A DNA stretch of 64,000 nt from Bacteroidia bacterium (GCA_026391315.1 JAPLDT010000047.1:1-64000), one strand, 5' to 3'; positions 33,986-43,469 are shown, counted from the stretch's first letter. Translations and numbers: made by a program. Notes: generated by a model not told the origin, from the letters alone.

Positions 33986-34549
33986 TTAATGTGGAGGAGG
34001 TGGAGGTGTTGGCATATTATTAGGGTTGTATTTTATACTTAAATCCCTATAATCAACAGGTATTCCGAATTTATTTAATTCAGGAAAATATAATAACTCT
34101 GATTTTGAAAAATAATTATAGTAACCGGAGTATTTTCGAATTAGATACACAAGAATATCGTTCTTACTCATTATGTTCCCATCCTTTATAAGGCAATTAA
34201 ATTTGCCGATGCATAATTTTACAGAGTCTCCATTTGCATAGTTTATCCGACATTGTATTCTAACATCACAATTAGGTAAAGTACTATCAGCTTTCAGCTC
34301 CTTTAGCGTCTTAATTTGGTTTACTATTTCAATGTACTTTTGTTTATCCACTATTAGAGTATCACCTTTCCGATAGGAAGATTTTGCTTTAGTAATTGTA
34401 CCACATTCAATAGGAGTCCTTGTATTTATAGAGCCTTTAATGTAAAGTATTTCAATAGAATTTGAATTTACATTACCCTTTTTTATGCCATTGCAGAATG
34501 CCGTAATACCTAAAACAATAGTTAATAATAAAATGTTAATTCTATGCAT
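33986..34549 (-). CDS. Putative immunity protein of RHS module B
   Basis: The 187-residue paralogue of the module A protein has the same length, a hydrophobic N-terminus with a Cys (GITAFCNG), CGTITK, NCDVRIQCRINY, CIGKFNC and the tail [19 protein letters not shown]. The N-terminal half has diverged strongly, while the C-terminal third is close to identical, as expected if different parts bind different toxin tails. It starts 40 bases downstream of the RHS gene. Confidence 0.7.
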   Translation of the reverse strand: MHRINILLLTIVLGITAFCNGIKKGNVNSNSIEILYIKGSINTRTPIECGTITKAKSSYRKGDTLIVDKQKYIEIVNQIKTLKELKADSTLPNCDVRIQCRINYANGDSVKLCIGKFNCLIKDGNIMSKNDILVYLIRKYSGYYNYFSKSELLYFPELNKFGIPVDYRDLSIKYNPNNMPTPPPPPH

Positions 34550-34589
34550 ATCCGATGATATTTATTTTAGAAAATACTTATTACAAAAG

Positions 34590-36480
34590 CTAATTGATAA
34601 TTATGTTGGGGTTCTGTTGTAGCCAAGAATTAATTGTCTGCACCCAATCAACGTTATTCTTACTGTCTCTCTTTACTCCAAAATCAAACATATTTGCATT
34701 TGGATCATTTACATCAAAACCTTTACCTCCATGAGAGTTCCTAACTTGTCCTGGCTTAAATTCTCCATTTTTCGTAGCTGTTTTTTTCTCTGATCCTGTG
34801 ATTACCCGTCTTTCCTCCTGATTGCCATATTGTTTATCATATAGCTCTCCTCGATGTATATGAGCGTCATGATCCCAAAAATCATCGACAGCATGGTCGA
34901 ACTCATGCTCTAATCCAGTTGCAGGAGACTCATACAATCCGTTTTTTGTGGCCAAAGCATTATAAGGATTCCAATAAACATTGCCTGCGTTATCATAACT
35001 ATCAGTCTCTCCATATTCAGAGGCATTTAGAAGATTGATTTTAATATCAGGATTGGTTGCCGCCGCCTTTAGATTATCTCCACCACCATTTTTGATATTG
35101 TAATTGTAAGCTTGAATGGCATTTTGGACAAACTTATTTTGAGGAGCTGAACCCCCGTTTGTTCCATTAAATTTAAAATATGCTCTTGAAGTTTGTCCAT
35201 TTTGATCTTTTGTTGGATAGTAAATGTAAATATCATTTCCATCCGGATCAATAAACTTAACAGGAATGTTAATTGCATAAATATAGGGTGATAAAGAATA
35301 ATATTTTTCTGCTTTACCATCGATAGTATTCCACCTTCCTATCGTTGGGTCATAGAACCGGGCACCGTAATCATACCATCCCAGCCCATATTCATCCTGC
35401 AACTCTTTGCCGTTGTAAAGATGCTTGGTAGGAGTGCCGAGGGTGGTGTACCATCTGGCCATCTCCAGTCCAAAGGGGTAGTAATCCTTGTATTGCTGCG
35501 GCAGGGCTGCGCCGGTTTCGGTAGAGAAGCTTACCCGGGTATTGCCCAGGTGGTCCTTCAGGTCGTACTCATAGCTCCATGTACCGTTTTTCACGGCACG
35601 ACCTTCGCCCGTCATCACGATATCTGTCCCATTAAGTTTAAGAACGCTGCCCTGGTAATAGCTGTTCACAGCGCCAACTGTCTTTTTCAGCTTGTTGCCG
35701 GAGGCATCGTAAAATAGTTCCTTGTGATCCAACTGTTATAGATGATGGAAGGTTCAAATAGTTGTAAGCAACCGAAACGCTGCGTTGAGGCACAAAAGTA
35801 GCATTGCCATTGTTATCATAAGTGTAGGTACCTGTTGTTGGTATAAATTGCAGTTCATGGCTTACTACACCTGCTGCGATACCATCACCCACAGAACTAA
35901 GCTGGTTACTATTACTATTGTTCACATAGGTGTAAGTAAGGTTGTCAATCGTACCGTAAACTGGTGTCGATCCATTGGACGCCCTGTTTCCTTGTCTGCT
36001 AAGGGTTGCCAGGTTCCCGTTCGCATCGTAGCCATATGCCGTGGAGAAGTTGTCAGTGTTGACAGTTACATTGCTGGGATTGAGCTCGGAATAGGCTGCA
36101 GCTGTAAGTTGGTTCAGCCCGTTATAGGTAAAGCCATACTTTTGCGTATTGGTCTGTGTTGGGGCATTTTGTGCATCCAGTATAGTATTCTTCCATTTCA
36201 TGTCCTGGATATTGCCATTCCCAAAATAGCTAAGTTGCTCTGCATACAACTTGCTCCGGGATGCATCGGTTAGGTTGTTGATGTTGTTGAGCCATCCGCG
36301 CACATCGTACAGGTAATCTATGTCCTGTGCAAAGCTGGTCTCACTGGCCGAGTGTAATTTTTTGAGCATCAACTCTCCAAGTTCGTTGTAGTCGTTCTGT
36401 GCCAATACTACGTTGCCGTTGTGGGTATCACCTGCAATTTGATGTTCTAGCTTCTCCAAACGACCCGTGGGGGCAACCAA
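34590..36480 (-). pseudogene. 5'-truncated, frameshifted RHS toxin, module B, with HExxH tail
   Basis: YD-repeat sequence runs from about 36470 (GRLEKLEHQIAGD) to about 35715, where a one-base shift interrupts GTI(L/F)YDASGNK. The second frame continues through the core motif [26 protein letters not shown] to a tail. The tail has LEHEFDHAVDDFW, a full HExxH zinc site at 34891-34908, and NQEERRVITGSE with a likely third ligand Glu, the pattern of M91/NleD-like metallopeptidases. The 5' end is fused to an XRE gene remnant. A 141-base stretch is identical to module A. Confidence 0.8.
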
Positions 36481-36616
36481 TTTACTGCTGGATAAAAACG
36501 TGATTAAAAAAATACAAGAGATTCAGCAACTCGATACCGAAAACAAAACACACCTCTTTGCCCTGATGGATGCTTTCCTTAGGGATTATAAAGCCAAACT
36601 AGCGTATATGCTATAA
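36472..36616 (+). pseudogene. XRE regulator C-terminal remnant (module C)
   Basis: Only the end of a related XRE protein remains: LLLDKNVIKKIQEIQQLDTE and then FALMDAFLRDYKAKLAYML before the stop. It is a different subfamily from modules A and B but the same domain and position. It is joined on its left to the truncated RHS gene of module B. Confidence 0.7.
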
Positions 36617-36621
36617 ACTAA

Positions 36622-36646
36622 GAAAGCCCGGCGTTGCCGGGCTTCT
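36622..36646. terminator. Hairpin between convergent XRE remnant and immunity gene, module C
   Basis: GAAAGCCCGGC and GCCGGGCTTC form a stem with a GTT loop. Confidence 0.65.
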
Positions 36647-36674
36647 TCATTTGTCATATCGAAGGCTATAAACT

Positions 36675-37145
36675 TTACAATCTCAATTTTACTCCATTCA
36701 CAGTATATTTTTTTTCAAAGCAGAGTTTGATTGCTCTTCTCATACAATCAAGGATGTAATCTTCTCGATTTGTAAAATCAGCAACATTTACATCTAAAGC
36801 CCAGAAATTATCAAGCAAGTTATCATAGTGACTGTCTTTATAGATATGCTGTTCTTGATTTACACCCCAAGAAACTTCATTAATCAGTGGTATTGGTATT
36901 GGTATCGTAATTTCTTTGATTTTATCACTTGAATAAGAACCAAATTTGTTTTTAGAGATCAGCAATTGTTTTCCGTTGTTATATGTTGCTCTAAATTGGA
37001 TGACCCAGTCACTCTGATTAGATAATAAATTAATCTCTAAAATATGGTCAACCTCGGTTTTTAAAATATCGCTTATTCTATTCGAATCAAAGCGTTCATC
37101 TAAAAAATCAATTATAAGGCTAAAGTGAGTTATTCTTGATTCCAT
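36675..37145 (-). CDS. Putative immunity protein of RHS module C (possibly Imm9-like)
   Basis: The 156-residue cytoplasmic protein is unrelated to those of modules A and B. It has ITIPIPIPLINEVSWGV at about residue 80-96, a phrase I associate with the Imm9 immunity family, although I cannot confirm this. It has no signal peptide, which would fit a nuclease toxin acting in the cytoplasm. It lies 13 bases behind the RHS gene. Confidence 0.6.
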   Translation of the reverse strand: MESRITHFSLIIDFLDERFDSNRISDILKTEVDHILEINLLSNQSDWVIQFRATYNNGKQLLISKNKFGSYSSDKIKEITIPIPIPLINEVSWGVNQEQHIYKDSHYDNLLDNFWALDVNVADFTNREDYILDCMRRAIKLCFEKKYTVNGVKLRL

Positions 37146-37158
37146 ACTTTATCGGTTA

Positions 37159-38435
37159 TTAATTATAGCGTTTATCTCTTTCTTTGTTCAATGGTAAGGT
37201 ATTCCCATTTGCCCGGCGATCCCTAACCCTTGCTGCTTCTGCTTCTTTGGCTTGTCCTGTTGTTGTCTGACCTAAATCTTGTACAGGTCTTGCTTTTGCG
37301 TCAGGATGTGTTTTTTGAGCTTGTCTTTCACTTGCTTTCATTCTAACGGGATCTCCCAAAGAATTAGTCCTATTAGCATCCGCTTTCCCTACTTTAAGAA
37401 TTTCACCTTTATCTTCAACCTCGTACAACATAAAATGACCTTCTGCTTTATTTGCATTTTTATTGATTTTTGTTGCTGTACTAACGTCTTCTATAATGCC
37501 TTCAGCAGCACCAATTACTTTTTTAGCACCAGAACCACTGATAACGGGCATAAATATACCCATTTCAGCAGCTTCTACATCATTAGGTGAAGCAGGTGTA
37601 CCATCAATGTTTATAGGACCTTTACCCGTAATCGGAGATAATAAAGAGGAAATAAGAACAACAACATCATTAAGATCCGTGTAAGTTGCCATTTTGAGAT
37701 AAGTTGGCAAATTGGTAACAGGGATAAAAGTCGGTCCGAAACCAGGACCTGCTCCATTTACGTCAACGAATTTTATTGGATTATTGGCCGCATAAGCAAA
37801 AGGAGACTGGAAACTGTAAGCTTCAGCTTTCGGATCAAGTGTATGAAACCTTCCAATACTTGGGTCATAGAACCTTGCACCGTAATCATACCACCGCAGC
37901 CCTAACTCATCCTGCAGCTCTTTGCCGTTATAGAGATATTTGGTTGCACTGGCATCATTGACATACCATTTGGCCATCTCCATCCCAAATGGATAGTAGT
38001 CTTTGTATTGCTTTGGCAGCGCGGTTCCGTTACTGGCAGCGAAGCTTACCCTGGTGTTGCCCAGGTGGTCCTTCAGGTCGTACTCGTAGCTCCATGTACC
38101 GTTTTTCACGGCACGGCCTTCGCCCGTCATTACAATCGCGCTTCCATTAATTTTAAGAACGTTGCCCCGGTAGTAACTGGTCACAGCGCCAAATGTTTTT
38201 TTCAGTCTGTTGCCGAAGGCATCGTAAAAATAACCTATTGTTGCCGATGTACCAATATAAGTCGGAAGATTCAAAAAATTATAACCAATAGATACACTAT
38301 TTGTGCCAGGTACCCCTACCCCACACTCAATAAAGGTTGCATTGCCATTGCCATCGTACGTGGCATCGGAAGTCTCTGTATCAGGTTTATATTTAAACGC
38401 CAGCGGGGATATGGTTAATACGATTCGTATTCTTC
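37159..38435 (-). CDS. 5'-truncated RHS toxin, module C, with GIY-YIG-like tail
   Basis: The frame is open from a stop near 38437, with RHS-like [26 protein letters not shown] visible without a start. It continues through [36 protein letters not shown] into a linker and a 90-residue tail. The tail reads [42 protein letters not shown] and [12 protein letters not shown]. Order and spacing resemble the GIY-YIG fold: strand pair, Arg, Glu, Asn. The 5' end is joined to a relic of a REP-associated transposase. Translation start is not evident; TTG at 38274 is possible. Confidence 0.75.
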
Positions 38436-38446
38436 ATATTGGTGCG

Positions 38447-38496
38447 GGTGTAAGGTATACTCAATCAGGATTTAGAGACTTGAAGTCGCGGCTCAT
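38447..38496 (-). pseudogene. Relic of a REP-associated transposase 5' end
   Basis: The minus strand reads MSRDFKSLNPD, a stop, then VYLTPAPI, aligning with MSRNYKFLNPDGVYFTSFAV of the intact gene at 45449-46003. The upstream DNA to 38575, including the REP hairpin, also matches that locus. Confidence 0.65.
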
Positions 38497-38548
38497 GAAA
38501 TGATGTATAAACGGTTGAATGATAAAATATGAATTAATTTTCATTCAG

Positions 38549-38574
38549 CCACGCGATGCAATCGCGCGGGAGCG
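38549..38574 (+). repeat. REP element copy 1
   Basis: CCACGCGATGCAATCGCGCG followed by GGAGCG: stem CCACGCGAT/ATCGCGCGG with a GCA loop and a GGGAGC tail. Same as the copies at 45296, 45413 and 46056. Confidence 0.8.
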
Positions 38575-38575
38575 G

Positions 38576-38732
38576 GTCTCCATGAGCAAAGGAAAATGCA
38601 AATTTATACTCACCTGCCCACCCCCTTTCAGCGATAAATTCCCCCCATCCGTCCTCAAAATCCCCCCAAACGTCTATTCCATTTTCAGGAAAATCAATTG
38701 TTGTGTTGTTTTGCTTCAAAATGACAGATGCT
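38576..38732. other. Leader region upstream of the efflux operon
   Basis: No gene is seen between the REP hairpin and the TolC start codon. The plus strand has several C-runs (CCCCCTTTC, TTCCCCCCATCC, ATCCCCCCAAAC), meaning G-runs on the other strand. Confidence 0.4.
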
Positions 38733-40070
38733 ATGAAAACAACACAAACAACATTTTTAATTACCGGATTACTTATCCTCCTAACGGGATTCTCCGGAAT
38801 GGCACAAAGTAAGGTTTGGAAACTTGAAGACTGTATCAATTATGCTTTAGGCAGAAACATACAGGTAAAAAAGGCTGATCTTACCAACGACCAAAACCAG
38901 TTATACGCCAATCAGGCTCAGGCCAACAGGCTTCCATCGCTGAGTGCCTCAGCAAGCCAAAACTTAAATTGGTACAAAGGATTTGACTCCTCTACCGGCC
39001 AGTATGGAAGCAGCAAAGGCTCCAACAGCAGCAACTATTCGGTGAATTCAAATGTGGTGCTGTTTAATGGCGAAAAGCTGACCAACAAAATTAAATTGGC
39101 CTCCATTGACCTGGAAAGCGGCAAGTATTATTCGGCCACCGTCAGAGAGTCGGTTGGAATAAACATTCTCAATGCCTATCTCCAGGTTCTGTACAGCTAT
39201 GAGAGCGTTAAAAATGCGAAGAAACAGATCGAATCGACCACAGAGCAGCTGGCTTTGGCCAAAGAACGCCTCGAACTGGGCGCCATTTCTACTGCCGATT
39301 TTCTTCAGATCAAGTCGGAACTGGCCAGTGAAAAATCAACTTTGGCTACCACCGAGAGTCAGTTGGCCATCAACAAAGTGACTCTGATGCAATTGATGGA
39401 ACTGCCTGTTGACAAGAATTTCGAAGTGAGTTCACCCAATCTTGACAGTTTACTGCTTAAATCAGAGCAACCTGATGCCCAGACAATCTACAATCTTGCC
39501 CTGGGAATTAAACCTCAGATCAAGAATGCCGAACTAAACAAAGAAGGCGCTGTTTTGAATGTACAAATTGCAAAAGCAGATTATCTTCCGAGCTTAACAA
39601 TGGGAGCAGGGTTATCCAGCGGTTATTCAAGTCTGACAACAGGAAGTGATTATTCGACCCAGCTAAAAGACAAAATAAATCCATCGGTAGGACTATCGCT
39701 CTCCATACCCATCTTCCAGAAGAAGCAGGTTCGGACCAATGTCAGTCTGGCAAGCATAGCCGTTTCAAATGCAGAACTGGACGAAATAAATACCAAAAAC
39801 AGCTTGCGCAAGGAGATTGAACAGGCGTGTGCCGATGTCGAAAAGGCGAAATCGGAATATGCTGCCGGACTTGAACTCATGCAATCAAGCAAAGAGTCTT
39901 ACGATGTCACGGATGAAAAATTCAAGGTAGGCCTGCTCAATTCAGTGGATTTCCTGGTTCAGAAAACCAACCTGATTACTTCTGAGAGCAAATTGCTTCA
40001 AGCAAGGTTTAGCTTGGTTTTCAGCTACAAAGTATTGGACTTTTACAGGGGAGTCCCCTTGATACTTTGA
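38733..40070 (+). CDS. TolC-family outer membrane efflux protein
   Basis: The 445-residue outer-membrane channel for tripartite efflux has a signal peptide ending GMAQ (start ATG at 38733 chosen because it begins the signal; ten upstream codons are unlikely). Two repeats of the OEP helix pattern follow: LEDCINYALGRNIQVKKADL at the N-terminus and NLALGIKPQIKNAELNKEGA mid-protein, with long coiled-coil helices (NAKKQIESTTEQLALAKERLELGAIS; TDEKFKVGLLNSVDFLVQKTNL). It is first in an operon with the adaptor, ATPase and permease of a MacAB-like pump. Confidence 0.92.
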   Translation: MKTTQTTFLITGLLILLTGFSGMAQSKVWKLEDCINYALGRNIQVKKADLTNDQNQLYANQAQANRLPSLSASASQNLNWYKGFDSSTGQYGSSKGSNSSNYSVNSNVVLFNGEKLTNKIKLASIDLESGKYYSATVRESVGINILNAYLQVLYSYESVKNAKKQIESTTEQLALAKERLELGAISTADFLQIKSELASEKSTLATTESQLAINKVTLMQLMELPVDKNFEVSSPNLDSLLLKSEQPDAQTIYNLALGIKPQIKNAELNKEGAVLNVQIAKADYLPSLTMGAGLSSGYSSLTTGSDYSTQLKDKINPSVGLSLSIPIFQKKQVRTNVSLASIAVSNAELDEINTKNSLRKEIEQACADVEKAKSEYAAGLELMQSSKESYDVTDEKFKVGLLNSVDFLVQKTNLITSESKLLQARFSLVFSYKVLDFYRGVPLIL

Positions 40071-40128
40071 ACAATTACAGATTACAAATTACAAATTAGG
40101 GAAAGAAAATAGTTAAAAAACAAAAATC

Positions 40129-41346
40129 ATGAAAAGAAAATATTTGTACACAGGATCAGCATTACTCTTACTCGCCATCGGCTTTCTTGCCTTTACGATG
40201 TTTAGGAGTGCCGAACAAACCTACACTTTCGAAACAATGAAAGTTGGGAGAGGGACAATAAGTAACACAGTAACCGCAACCGGAACCCTTGAGGCGATTA
40301 AAACAGTATCGGTTGGTACTCAGGTGTCGGGAGTTATCGAGAAGATCAATGTTGACTTCAACTCCCTTGTCAAGAAAGGTCAGTTGCTGGCAAAATTGGA
40401 CGAAACTCCGCTTTTGGCACAATTGGACCAATCCAAGGCTTCAGTAGATCAGGCAGAGGCCCAGGTCAAATACCAAAAAAGTACTTTTGAAAGATACAAG
40501 TCTTTGATAGCCAAGAAATTGATCGCACAATCCGATTTTGATCTGGCGGAGTACAATTACAACAATGCGGTCGCTTCCCTGAAGAATGCGAAGTCGGTAT
40601 ATGACAAGAACAGGATCAACTTGTCCTATGCACGGATTTACTCTCCCATAGACGGTATTATTCTCAATCGCGCCGTCGATGAGGGTCAGACTGTAGCTGC
40701 CAGTTTTAACACACCAACCTTGTTTACCATCGCAAACGATTTGACGCAGATGCAGGTGGAGGCCAAAATTGATGAAGCAGACATAGGTAAAATTGCCATG
40801 AACCAACGTGTAAAATTCACGGTTGATGCCTATCCTGACCTGAAATTTGACGGTTCTGTTTCTGAAATCAGAAAGCAGCCGGTGGTGACTTCCAATGTGG
40901 TTACCTATACGGTCATCATCAAGGCTCCCAATCCTGATACGAAGCTGATGCCGGGTATGACCGCCAGCACCACCATTTTTGTCAATGAGAAAATTGATAT
41001 TCCCGTCGTTCCTGGTAAGTCATTGCGTTTTACTCCCGATCAGACGGTGTACAGCGATTACATCAAATCGTTGCCTGCCGGCGCATCAGGTGGAATGGCT
41101 ACCAATTTGAACAAAATCACCCCGGCTGACCCTAAAGGTTCTTATGTCTGGACAAAAAACGGGGCTGTGATTAAAAGACATGAAATCAAGATCGGTGAAA
41201 ATGATGGTATCAATTACGAATTGCTTTCAGGACTAAACCAGGGAGATGAAATTATCCTCTCAATGACAGCTGTAAAAGCCGGTGCAGCCACCAAAACGGC
41301 AGCCAGGAGCCCTTTTATGCCACAACGTCCAGGACAAAAAAAGTAA
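40129..41346 (+). CDS. MacA-like periplasmic adaptor (HlyD family)
   Basis: The 405-residue membrane fusion protein has one N-terminal transmembrane anchor (YTGSALLLLAIGFLAFTMF), a biotinyl-lipoyl half-domain (TVSVGTQVSGVIEKINVDFNSLVKKGQLLAKLD), an alpha-hairpin (about residues 105-165) and the second lipoyl half (YARIYSPIDGIILNRAVDEGQTV). Beta-barrel and membrane-proximal domains end near the Pro-rich basic C-terminus. It would link the inner-membrane MacB-type pump to the TolC-like channel. It is 58 bases downstream of the TolC gene and 6 bases before the ATPase gene. Confidence 0.92.
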   Translation: MKRKYLYTGSALLLLAIGFLAFTMFRSAEQTYTFETMKVGRGTISNTVTATGTLEAIKTVSVGTQVSGVIEKINVDFNSLVKKGQLLAKLDETPLLAQLDQSKASVDQAEAQVKYQKSTFERYKSLIAKKLIAQSDFDLAEYNYNNAVASLKNAKSVYDKNRINLSYARIYSPIDGIILNRAVDEGQTVAASFNTPTLFTIANDLTQMQVEAKIDEADIGKIAMNQRVKFTVDAYPDLKFDGSVSEIRKQPVVTSNVVTYTVIIKAPNPDTKLMPGMTASTTIFVNEKIDIPVVPGKSLRFTPDQTVYSDYIKSLPAGASGGMATNLNKITPADPKGSYVWTKNGAVIKRHEIKIGENDGINYELLSGLNQGDEIILSMTAVKAGAATKTAARSPFMPQRPGQKK

Positions 41347-41352
41347 ATCAAG

Positions 41353-42105
41353 ATGAACAGCGCAATCATAGAGGTGAATAACCTCAAAAAATATTTCCAG
41401 GTGGGCGACATGACCGTTCAGGCCCTGAAAGGGGTCAATCTGAAGATCATGAAAGGTGAGTTTGTCGCCATCATGGGAGCCAGTGGATCTGGGAAGTCGA
41501 CCATGCTCAACATCCTGGGTTGTCTGGATAAGCCAACTGCCGGAGATTACAAACTCGATGGAACTGGTGTATCAGAACTTAGCAAGAATCAGCTGGCTGA
41601 GTTGAGAAATGCAAAACTGGGTTTTGTTTTTCAATCCTACAATTTGCTGACCCGGACCTCGGCCCTGGAGAATGTGGAGCTGCCGCTCTTTTACAACGAT
41701 CAGATCAAATCAAGGGAACGTCGGGAACGGGCAATTGCAGCCCTGGAATCGGTTGGTCTCTCTGATAGGATGCACCACATGCCCAATCAGCTATCTGGCG
41801 GACAGCAGCAGCGGGTAGCCATCGCCAGATCACTGGTCAACGATCCGGTTGTCATTCTGGCCGACGAAGCTACCGGGAACCTGGATACCCGAACCTCCTT
41901 CGAGATCATGGAACTCTTTCAGCGTTTGAATTCAGACAAGGGTAAAACCATCGTCTTCGTAACGCATGAAGCAGACATCGCAAGGCTCACCTCCCGAAAT
42001 ATTATTTTCCGCGACGGTTGGGTCATTAAAGAGCAGGTGGTTGAAGACCAGTTGTCGGCAGCCTACATGCTAAAATCACTCCCGGTAGGGGATCACGAAA
42101 TTTAA
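41353..42105 (+). CDS. MacB-type ABC transporter ATPase subunit
   Basis: The 250-residue ATP-binding protein of the LolD/MacB/FtsE class has Walker A GASGSGKST (about residue 40), Q-loop FVFQSYNLL, signature LSGGQQQRVAIAR (about 145), Walker B VILADEATGNLD and H-loop FVTHEADIA. Every catalytic residue is in place. The typical MacB fusion of ATPase and permease is split into two genes here. It lies in the efflux operon, 10 bases before the permease gene. Confidence 0.95.
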   Translation: MNSAIIEVNNLKKYFQVGDMTVQALKGVNLKIMKGEFVAIMGASGSGKSTMLNILGCLDKPTAGDYKLDGTGVSELSKNQLAELRNAKLGFVFQSYNLLTRTSALENVELPLFYNDQIKSRERRERAIAALESVGLSDRMHHMPNQLSGGQQQRVAIARSLVNDPVVILADEATGNLDTRTSFEIMELFQRLNSDKGKTIVFVTHEADIARLTSRNIIFRDGWVIKEQVVEDQLSAAYMLKSLPVGDHEI

Positions 42106-42115
42106 TTTACACATT

Positions 42116-43336
42116 ATGAACTACATAAATCTATTGAAAATTGCAAAGAATGCACTGCTTCGCAACAAATTCAGGGCATTTCTAACGATGCTGGGCATCA
42201 TCATAGGTGTAGCATCCGTCATAGCCATGTTGGCCATCGGTCAAGGATCGAAAAAAAGTATCCAGGATCAGATGTCAAGCATGGGCTCTAACCTGGTTTT
42301 TATCATGCCGGGTTCACAACAGCGAGGTGGTATCCAGATGGGAAATTCCAGCAGTCAGTCACTCAAACTGACAGATGTTGAGGCAATACGTCAGCAATGT
42401 CCGGATATCACTGCCGTTTCTCCCGAAGTAAGGACAAGCGGTCAGTCTGTTTTTGGCAACTCCAACTGGCCAACATCCATATTTGGCGGCAACATCCAAT
42501 ATTTTGGCATCAAAAAAATCGAGGTGGAGAGTGGCCGTATTTTTACGGATCAGGAAATTTCAGGGTTGGCTAAGGTATGTCTGATTGGCAAAACGGTGGT
42601 CAAAAATATTTTTCCAAATGGTACTGATCCGATCGGGCAGACCATCCGGTTTAAAAATATACCGATGAAAATAATTGGAGTACTTGGAGCAAAGGGGGAA
42701 AATTCTTTTGGCCAGGACCAGGATGATTTGCTGATTGCACCTTACACAACTGTTCAAAGACGTTTCCTGGCCATCGACTATATTACAGGAATATATACCT
42801 CTGCCATCAGTGAAGAAAAAACGCAGGACGCAATCAATGAATTGCAGACCGTCATGCGCAAGCAACACAAGATTACAAAACCAACCGACGATGATTTCAG
42901 GGTAATGTCGCAATCGGAACTGGTGAAAACATTTACCTCCATCAGCGATATCCTGACCACCCTTTTGGGAGCCATTGCCGGAATATCCCTGTTGGTTGGA
43001 GGCATCGGGATCATGAATATCATGTATGTTTCGGTTACGGAAAGAACACGTGAAATCGGTCTGCGTATGTCAATTGGAGGCAAAGGGATAGATATTCTGA
43101 TGCAGTTTCTGATTGAATCAATCATGCTGAGCGTGGTCGGAGGGTTAATTGGAATAGGGTTGGGATATCTAATCAGTTCTGTCATAGGATCTTTGATGGG
43201 CTGGCCAGTTGTCATCATGACCCAATCCGTGGTGTTGTCTTTTCTTGTTTGCGCCGCCATAGGCATATTCTTCGGATGGTATCCGGCCAAGAAGGCTTCC
43301 AATCTCAATCCGATTGATGCGTTGCGTTACGAATAA
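42116..43336 (+). CDS. MacB-type ABC permease
   Basis: The 406-residue permease has the MacB plan: one N-terminal transmembrane helix (LLRNKFRAFLTMLGIIIGVASVIAMLAIGQGS), a large periplasmic domain (about residues 50-270) and three C-terminal helices forming the FtsX domain (LLGAIAGISLLVGGIGIMNIMYVSVTERTREIGLRMSIGG and following). The final motif WYPAKKASNLNPIDALRYE is diagnostic. With the ATPase, adaptor and TolC it should expel a substrate, such as a peptide, lipid or drug, from the periplasm. Confidence 0.93.
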   Translation: MNYINLLKIAKNALLRNKFRAFLTMLGIIIGVASVIAMLAIGQGSKKSIQDQMSSMGSNLVFIMPGSQQRGGIQMGNSSSQSLKLTDVEAIRQQCPDITAVSPEVRTSGQSVFGNSNWPTSIFGGNIQYFGIKKIEVESGRIFTDQEISGLAKVCLIGKTVVKNIFPNGTDPIGQTIRFKNIPMKIIGVLGAKGENSFGQDQDDLLIAPYTTVQRRFLAIDYITGIYTSAISEEKTQDAINELQTVMRKQHKITKPTDDDFRVMSQSELVKTFTSISDILTTLLGAIAGISLLVGGIGIMNIMYVSVTERTREIGLRMSIGGKGIDILMQFLIESIMLSVVGGLIGIGLGYLISSVIGSLMGWPVVIMTQSVVLSFLVCAAIGIFFGWYPAKKASNLNPIDALRYE

Positions 43337-43446
43337 CCGTTTAAGGAGGGGGTGCTGTTTGCTGGTTTTATGCTACGCTTTTTTTGACAGCAGGAGCATC
43401 CCTCTTTTTTAAACAAGTTGTATCTGTATCTTTTGCAGTCATTTGT

Positions 43447-43454
43447 TATCTTTG
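43447..43454 (+). promoter_or_regulatory. TAnnTTTG -7 element of the histidine kinase gene
   Basis: TATCTTTG lies 15 bases before the kinase ATG at 43470. This suggests a promoter separate from that of the efflux operon. Confidence 0.4.
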
Positions 43455-43469
43455 ATAAAAATAGAATCC

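Noticed and set aside
38600-38690. G-runs on the minus strand upstream of the efflux operon as a G-quadruplex
   Set aside because: Loops of about 15 bases are too long for a standard quadruplex; noted only as base composition.
38534-38839. A 101-codon leftward frame reading through the REP into the TolC start
   Set aside because: Its C-terminus is the translated REP hairpin and its N-terminus is antisense to the TolC signal peptide; no domain recognised.
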